The notes below the pieces were generated by a model. It searched no databases, had not been told where the DNA came from, and saw only the letters and a list, made by a program, of their open reading frames with translations. Shown piece after piece: positions 59,635-64,000 of a stretch of DNA of 64,000 nt; the first letter of the stretch is position 1, and each line of letters opens with the position of its first letter. The DNA is from CBDCKN01 sp965219035 (GTDB taxonomy: Bacteria; Gemmatimonadota; Gemmatimonadetes; Longimicrobiales; Gaopeijiaceae): contig CBDCMR010000003.1 of NCBI GenBank assembly GCA_965219035.1, forward strand, positions 806,001 through 870,000, given 5' to 3'. A program made the translations under genes and the position numbers.

Positions 59635-61532
59635 TGCTCGCCGAGCGCTACGACGTCATCGTCGTGGGAGGAGGCCACGCGGGTTCCGAGGCGGCCGCGG
59701 CGGCGGCCCGGGTCGGTGCGCGGACCCTCTTGATCACACCCGACCTGTCCAGGGTCGGGCAGATGAGCTGCAATCCCGCCATCGGTGGGGTGGCCAAGGG
59801 GGTGGTGGCGCGCGAGGTGGACGCCCTCGGAGGCATCATGGGGCGCGCGACCGACGCTTCCCGCATTCAGTTTCGTATGCTCAATCGCTCCAAGGGGCCT
59901 GCCGTCTGGAGTCCCCGGGCCCAGTGCGACCGTGGCCTGTACCCCCGCGCGGTTCGACGGGCGCTGGATGAGCTCCCCAACCTGGCCCTCTTCCAGGAGA
60001 TGGTGACCGGGCTGGTGATGGAGGGGGGCCGAGCGGTGGGCGTCCGGACGCGTGGGAGCCTGGAGTTCCGCGGGGAGACCGTCGTGGTGACGGCCGGGAC
60101 CTTCCTGCGGGGGAGGATCCACATCGGAGGCGAGGCCGGGGTGGGGGCGGGTCGTGCCGGCGAGGCTCCGTCGGTGGCGTTGGCCGAGGAGCTGGAGGCC
60201 CGTGGCCTCGAGATCGCCCGCTTCAAGACCGGGACGCCGCCCCGCATCGACGGCCGGACCGTGGACTATTCGCGGATCGAGAGGCAGGACGGCGATCCGG
60301 AGGACTTCCGTTTCTCGGCATACACCGAGGAGCGCGTCCCCGAGCAGCGTCCTTGCTGGATCACGTGGACGGGAGAGGACCTCCGCCGTGTTGTCGAGGA
60401 CAACCTCGACTGTAGCGCGCTCTTCGGGGGTGAGATCTCCGGACGGGGGCCCCGGTATTGTCCCTCTATCGAGGACAAAATCGTGCGCTTCCCGGACGCG
60501 CCTCGCCACCAGGTGTTCCTGGAGCCCGAGGGACTGGAGACGACTGAGCTGTACGTGAACGGGCTGTCCACGTCTCTGCCTCCACAGGTGCAGATCAACT
60601 TCCTCCAGACTGTCCCCGGGCTCGAGCGCGTCCAGGTCACCAAGGTCGGCTACGCCATCGAGTACGACTACTTTCCGCCCCACCAGCTCAGGCATACGCT
60701 GGAGGTGAGGGCGATCCCGGGGCTCTACTTCGCCGGACAAATCAACGGAACCACCGGCTACGAGGAGGCGGCCGGTCAAGGGCTGATCGCCGGAGCCAAC
60801 GCCGCCTTGAGCGCTCTCGCTAGGAGCCCGTTCATCCTGGAGAGGGACCAGGCCTACATCGGGGTTCTCATCGACGACCTGATCACGAAGGGTGTCGATG
60901 AGCCCTACCGGCTGTTCACGTCCAGGGCCGAGTTCAGGCTCATGCTCCGTCAGGACAATGCGGCGCGGCGGCTAGGTCCGGTGGCCCGTGAGGCGGGGCT
61001 CCTGACCGGGGATCAGCAGGGCACCATGAGCGATCGGGTGGAACGGGAGACGCGCATCCTGAGGTGGTTCGTCGAGACAGTAGTGAAGCCGTCGGCGGTG
61101 AATCCGCTTCTGGCCGAGTGTGGCACGCCTCCGATTCAGCAGTCGGTGCGAGCCGCGGAGCTGCTCAAGCGCCCCCAGGTTCCAGCGAGGGAGCTGGCTG
61201 TGGTCGGGGGCGCACCCTTCGATCCCGATGCCGAGGGCGACGCCGTGGCCGCCGTCGAGGTGGAGCTCAAGTACGAGGGATACGTCCGACGGGAGGCCGA
61301 GAGGGCCGAGAAGCTGAGGGAGCAGGCCACATTCGAGCTCCCCGACGATACTCCGTATGCGGCCTTCCTGAACGTGTCGTACGAGGCGAGAGAGAAGCTG
61401 TCGCGGATCCGCCCGGCCTCACTGGCCCAGGCGGCCCGTATCCCCGGCGTCTCACCGGCAGACCTCCAGAACCTGATCCTTGAGGTTCGACGCTGGAGGC
61501 GCGGGGAGATGGCGGTGGTGGCGGGGGAGTGA
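59634..61532 (+). CDS. mnmG: tRNA uridine-5-carboxymethylaminomethyl(34) synthesis enzyme MnmG
   Basis: This 632-residue FAD enzyme is the partner of MnmE. FAD motifs: YDVIVVGGGHAGSEAAAAAARVGARTLL near the start and GLYFAGQINGTTGYEEAAGQG. MSCNPAIGGVAKG and FKTGTPPRIDGRTVDYSRIERQDGD are typical. The C-terminal helical region (YEGYVRREAERAEKLREQ) binds tRNA/MnmE. It is the last gene of the origin-side operon. Confidence 0.97.
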   Translation: MLAERYDVIVVGGGHAGSEAAAAAARVGARTLLITPDLSRVGQMSCNPAIGGVAKGVVAREVDALGGIMGRATDASRIQFRMLNRSKGPAVWSPRAQCDRGLYPRAVRRALDELPNLALFQEMVTGLVMEGGRAVGVRTRGSLEFRGETVVVTAGTFLRGRIHIGGEAGVGAGRAGEAPSVALAEELEARGLEIARFKTGTPPRIDGRTVDYSRIERQDGDPEDFRFSAYTEERVPEQRPCWITWTGEDLRRVVEDNLDCSALFGGEISGRGPRYCPSIEDKIVRFPDAPRHQVFLEPEGLETTELYVNGLSTSLPPQVQINFLQTVPGLERVQVTKVGYAIEYDYFPPHQLRHTLEVRAIPGLYFAGQINGTTGYEEAAGQGLIAGANAALSALARSPFILERDQAYIGVLIDDLITKGVDEPYRLFTSRAEFRLMLRQDNAARRLGPVAREAGLLTGDQQGTMSDRVERETRILRWFVETVVKPSAVNPLLAECGTPPIQQSVRAAELLKRPQVPARELAVVGGAPFDPDAEGDAVAAVEVELKYEGYVRREAERAEKLREQATFELPDDTPYAAFLNVSYEAREKLSRIRPASLAQAARIPGVSPADLQNLILEVRRWRRGEMAVVAGE

Positions 61533-61592
61533 GGGGCGGCTCGCCCGAGGCCCTCGCTGTCGTAACTTACTCGCGGAAACGGCGGGGCGCCC

Positions 61593-62006
61593 TCACCCAA
61601 GGGCGGAATCGGGCTCCGATTCAACCCAATCGCCGAGTGTCTCTTTGATGGCGACGACTAACTCGTTGAAGTCAGCGGGCTTGATCAAATAACGACGCAC
61701 ACCCAGCGCGTAGGCCTGTCGAGCATGCTTTGGATCTTCAGAACCGGTGAGCATGATCACCGGAACGCTCGCAAGTTGCTCGTCGCCGGCGAGCCATTCC
61801 AGGAGATCGAGACCACTAATGTCGGGGAGCCAGTGGTCAAGCACGATCAACGCGGGTGGATCTTCCGCGCGTAGATACATTTGGGCGGCTTCGCCCGTGA
61901 CCGCCGTATCCACGTGAACATGAGACAACTTCGCTAGGACCAGCTTTATCAGATTCTGGTGGTCGATATCGTCCTCAACGACGAGGATCGTGGTCTTCCG
62001 GTCCAT
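61593..62006 (-). CDS. Single-domain response regulator
   Basis: This 137-residue CheY-like receiver has acidic pocket residues EDD near the start, phospho-Asp in LIVLDHWLPDISG, Thr in VIMLTGSED, and Lys in YLIKPADF. It has no output domain. No kinase is adjacent, so it is an orphan. G+C is lower than in mnmG. A remnant of a close paralogue lies just upstream. Confidence 0.92.
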   Translation of the reverse strand: MDRKTTILVVEDDIDHQNLIKLVLAKLSHVHVDTAVTGEAAQMYLRAEDPPALIVLDHWLPDISGLDLLEWLAGDEQLASVPVIMLTGSEDPKHARQAYALGVRRYLIKPADFNELVVAIKETLGDWVESEPDSALG

Positions 62007-62039
62007 AGCATCGTCCTTCTCGTCGACGTGATGAGCTCA

Positions 62040-62115
62040 TTAGCCAACTGCGTCAGACTCCGACCCAATCCATGGGCCGAGCACCTCCCTTACGGCCACC
62101 ACCAACCCGCCGAAA
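62040..62115 (-). pseudogene. C-terminal relic of a second response regulator
   Basis: In the minus-strand frame ending at the TAA at 62042-62040, about 24 codons read FGGLVVAVREVLGPWIGSESDAVG. This aligns with the end of the neighbouring regulator (FNELVVAIKETLGDWVESEPDSALG). The rest of the gene is gone. It shows that two tandem copies once existed. Confidence 0.7.
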
Positions 62116-62404
62116 TAGACTCATTTCCTGGACCTTGCGCACGCACCTTACACAGGTTAATGGATCGACTGACAGGACGCAATTATTGCACAATTACTGG
62201 GCGACTTTACGAAAGCTAATCAATCGGCCCACTAGTCAACCCATGCCCCTCCGGAAGCGTGGATGATAGCTCGTAGCGTGAGCCGGTTGACCCATCCTGA
62301 ATGGAGGCTTGCGGAACCGGTCCCCTATTGGCGATCCTGCTGAAACACCTTTGTCATTCCACCAAAGCCCCCACATCCCCGAGATCCGAGCTGATGAGGC
62401 ACCC
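62116..62404. other. Intergenic region before the HTH regulator
   Basis: A gap of about 290 bp with reduced G+C. Apart from scattered AT-rich stretches I find no promoter that stands out, no RNA gene and no repeat. Confidence 0.4.
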
Positions 62405-63286
62405 ATGAGCGAGGCATCACCCATGGATCGGCCGGCACCACATGTTCTCGCCAAGGTACGAACTGGGTCTGGCCTGAGTTGGGATGGGTTTGCTGTCCGG
62501 GTGAGTGAGGCCGGATTCGCAGTGTCTGGCCGAAGAGTCCGAGCGTACGAAGAAGGGAGCACCAAGAGGATACCACTGGAATATGTGGAGGCCGTTTGCA
62601 GCGCGTTTGGAACATCTCCGGGCGTTTTCTTTTCGCAAGGCGCATCAGGCGACGTTATACCATCCGAAACAGAGGCTGAGCGTCAGCTTGCTGCCGTTCG
62701 AAAGGTCTTGGAGGGCGATGAGCCGTCCCTTCAGAGCTCCTCAAGAACGCCTCATGACCCTGGGTCGTTACGGCGACGATTCCTCGCAGCGATCTCGGAC
62801 TATAGTGATCTGGAGGTCGAGCGCATATGCAGCCTCAATCACGAGACCGTTCGTCAATACAGGCAGGGACAGTGGCCCAAGAGGGGGCCCAACGCCGCGT
62901 CCCAGGTCAAGATGGAGAGGTTCCTCGAGCTACATGAACAGCGTCGAACCGCGGCGGCCACGGAGGCGGGAGAGCTCCCACCGCTGAGCGAAGGGCTTAT
63001 ATCATTCGCTGAGGAATGGAAGCAGGACCAGGAATTCTCGAAGGAATACCCAAATCAGGGATGGATATCGATCACGAATCACGCAGTTCGTACGCTCAGG
63101 CTGCTTGGGCTGATGCGATACGATGACGAAATCGCGTGGCTCGCCTATAAGCGGGCGATGGGCTATGACCCGGAATCGGCGGACGATGTAACGCTTGACA
63201 ACGTGGGTTTGAGTATAGACCCACTGGCGAATCTGGCGCGCCAGGATAGGGAAGGAGAGTCATACGACCTAGAAAGCGACAAGTAA
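62405..63286 (+). CDS. Double helix-turn-helix regulator, unknown
   Basis: This 293-residue protein has an XRE-like N-terminal HTH (VLAKVRTGSGLSWDGFAVRVSEAGFAVSGRRVRAYEEGSTKRIPLEYVEAVCSAFGTSP). A second HTH-like region follows at ~115-165 (RFLAAISDYSDLEVERICSLNHETVRQYRQGQWP). The C-terminal ~110 residues are helical and acidic. No family is recognised. A hairpin and a gene for a 44-residue exported peptide follow. The ATG at 62405 starts the conserved-looking part. Confidence 0.72.
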   Translation: MSEASPMDRPAPHVLAKVRTGSGLSWDGFAVRVSEAGFAVSGRRVRAYEEGSTKRIPLEYVEAVCSAFGTSPGVFFSQGASGDVIPSETEAERQLAAVRKVLEGDEPSLQSSSRTPHDPGSLRRRFLAAISDYSDLEVERICSLNHETVRQYRQGQWPKRGPNAASQVKMERFLELHEQRRTAAATEAGELPPLSEGLISFAEEWKQDQEFSKEYPNQGWISITNHAVRTLRLLGLMRYDDEIAWLAYKRAMGYDPESADDVTLDNVGLSIDPLANLARQDREGESYDLESDK

Positions 63287-63328
63287 CCCTGGTGCTAGTG
63301 TATTATTATTAGCTCCATCTTGTGCCTA

Positions 63329-63356
63329 GCCGTGGTGGACCACCATGACGGCTTTT
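63329..63356 (+). terminator. Hairpin with T-tract between the HTH regulator and mini-peptide genes
   Basis: GCCGT/ACGGC outer and GGTGG/CCACC inner arms form a bulged stem followed by TTTT. It could terminate the regulator gene. The odd palindrome GGTGGACCACC inside it could equally be a protein-binding site in front of the mini-peptide gene. Confidence 0.5.
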
Positions 63357-63381
63357 CACCTAATGCTCGAGGAGGCACAAG

Positions 63382-63516
63382 ATGAGGAAGTTAGTCGCGG
63401 TACTCGTGTTACTGGTTGCCGCTGGATTGACGACGACGGCGTGCGGGACGACACCAGTTAGTCCGGGAGACATCGAGGGCTGTGGTGCTTGGCCGACCCC
63501 GAATGGCTGCCCCTAG
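63382..63516 (+). CDS. 44-residue exported cysteine-containing peptide
   Basis: This very short gene has an excellent Shine-Dalgarno (GAGGAGG, eight bases before the ATG). The product starts with a signal sequence (MRKLVAVLVLLVAAGLTTTAC). A 24-residue mature part of the form CGTTPVSPGDIEGCGAWPTP ends NGCP, with cysteines 21, 34 and 43. The Cys at the cleavage site may be lipidated, although the lipobox is poor. It lies between an HTH regulator and a TPR protein; a signalling-peptide role is conceivable but unproven. Confidence 0.68.
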   Translation: MRKLVAVLVLLVAAGLTTTACGTTPVSPGDIEGCGAWPTPNGCP

Positions 63517-63523
63517 GGACCAG

Positions 63524-64000
63524 CTAGACCGCAGAGGCGATTAACTCTAGCTGGGTCCGGATTTCATCTTCTTCAGCATCCCGCGGGGTGAGGTCCGGAC
63601 CCATCAGGGAGTCCCAAGGCCGGTCACGCTTGAGCGCGTCCTCAATCTCAAACACAAGCTTTCCCAGCCGCATGCTCTCGGCCTCGCGAAGCGCCGTTTC
63701 AATCAACCGACGTCCCTCCTCCTCGCGGCCCAGTGCACAGAGCACCTGTCCCTGCTCCCCAAGGACCTGAACTCGCCCCATTGCAGACATACTCGCCGGG
63801 TCAACTTCAGACCTCAGGTTGGCAAATGCCGTCTCGTCACCTTGCAGGGCAGCTATTACGGCCAAGTTGTGCGTAGCGATCTGACGCGTTTCCGGGAGCG
63901 GGGCGCACTTAGACGTCAGCAGGTTACACGACTTGGCCTCTTCAACCCGTCCCAACATGCGGAAACAGTCACTCAGGGCCACAAGAATATCCCACTCATC
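63524..64000 (-). CDS. TPR protein, C-terminal part
   Basis: This is the C-terminal 158 residues of a tetratricopeptide-like helical protein that continues past the right edge. Repeats are visible: EWDILVALSDCFRMLGRVEEAKS, HNLAVIAALQGDETAFANL, LGEQGQVLCALGREEEGRRLIETALREAESM. The residues after the last repeat are acidic. Possibly the tail of a SARP/ATPase or peptide-sensing regulator. It is convergent with the mini-peptide gene, with a gap of seven bases. Confidence 0.75.
   Translation of the reverse strand, partial: DEWDILVALSDCFRMLGRVEEAKSCNLLTSKCAPLPETRQIATHNLAVIAALQGDETAFANLRSEVDPASMSAMGRVQVLGEQGQVLCALGREEEGRRLIETALREAESMRLGKLVFEIEDALKRDRPWDSLMGPDLTPRDAEEDEIRTQLELIASAV

Noticed and set aside
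57827..60779. Long antisense frames across mnmE and mnmG
   Set aside because: Shadows of strongly conserved tRNA-modification genes.

Overview
The window looks like a piece of a bacterial chromosome from a Gram-negative, aerobic, high-G+C organism. G+C is roughly two thirds by eye. Outer-membrane-type beta-barrel and lipoprotein genes, Suf-type Fe-S assembly, a CcdA/DsbA-like thiol system and a SARP-type ATPase regulator would fit Gemmatimonadota or a similar soil or marine lineage. That placement is an inference; no rRNA gene is present to test it. The replication-origin neighbourhood lies at 52.3-61.5 kb: dnaN and dnaA point left, and rpmH-rnpA-yidD-yidC-mnmE-acyP-mnmG point right. DnaA-box-like sites and an AT-rich tract lie around dnaA.

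Layout. 1-5.5 kb: end of sufS, sufU, an alkyltransferase, a zinc dehydrogenase, a FadI-like thiolase, a peroxiredoxin and a thioesterase. 5.6-8.9 kb: a lower-G+C membrane gene, a small secreted protein and a wrecked molybdenum-hydroxylase operon (small subunit frameshifted, large subunit internally deleted, FAD subunit truncated) with an intact DUF1460 gene inside it. 9-20 kb: bacilliredoxin, DoxX, peptidase, ferredoxin, a five-gene hydrolase/cobalamin adenosyltransferase operon, RDD and HD-domain proteins, and ccdA-dsbA. 20-25.7 kb: an accessory patch with short inverted-repeat elements, a frameshifted beta-propeller gene, an IS110 fragment beside a strongly structured 90-nt segment, a PIN toxin-antitoxin pair and a frameshifted amidase. 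25.8-31.7 kb: a MarR-arsM arsenic module with visible operators, two TetR genes with palindromic operators, a Cdd1-like protein, a doubly frameshifted gene, a DinB-like protein and sfsA. 31.8-37.5 kb: an AraC-like gene, then a SARP-ATPase gene split by an IS3-family element and ending in an unexpected polysaccharide-export (SLBB) tail. 37.5-43.7 kb: tdk, tRNA-Asn, a three-gene lipid operon (alpha-oxoamine synthase, acetoacetate-decarboxylase-like protein, lipid kinase) and molybdate transport with a ModA-ModB fusion. 43.9-51.7 kb: a PAS/GAF sensor and a five-gene NtrC-type two-component operon with envelope proteins. 51.7-61.5 kb: pyrE and the origin region. 61.6-64 kb: a response regulator beside the relic of a paralogue, a double-HTH regulator, a 44-residue exported peptide and the end of a TPR protein.

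Three themes recur. Gene decay is frequent: at least five frameshifts, one large in-frame deletion and one IS-split gene. Operator palindromes are clear at several small regulatory genes. The right edge (HTH regulator, exported mini-peptide, TPR protein) and the lipid operon are the best candidates for undescribed biology.
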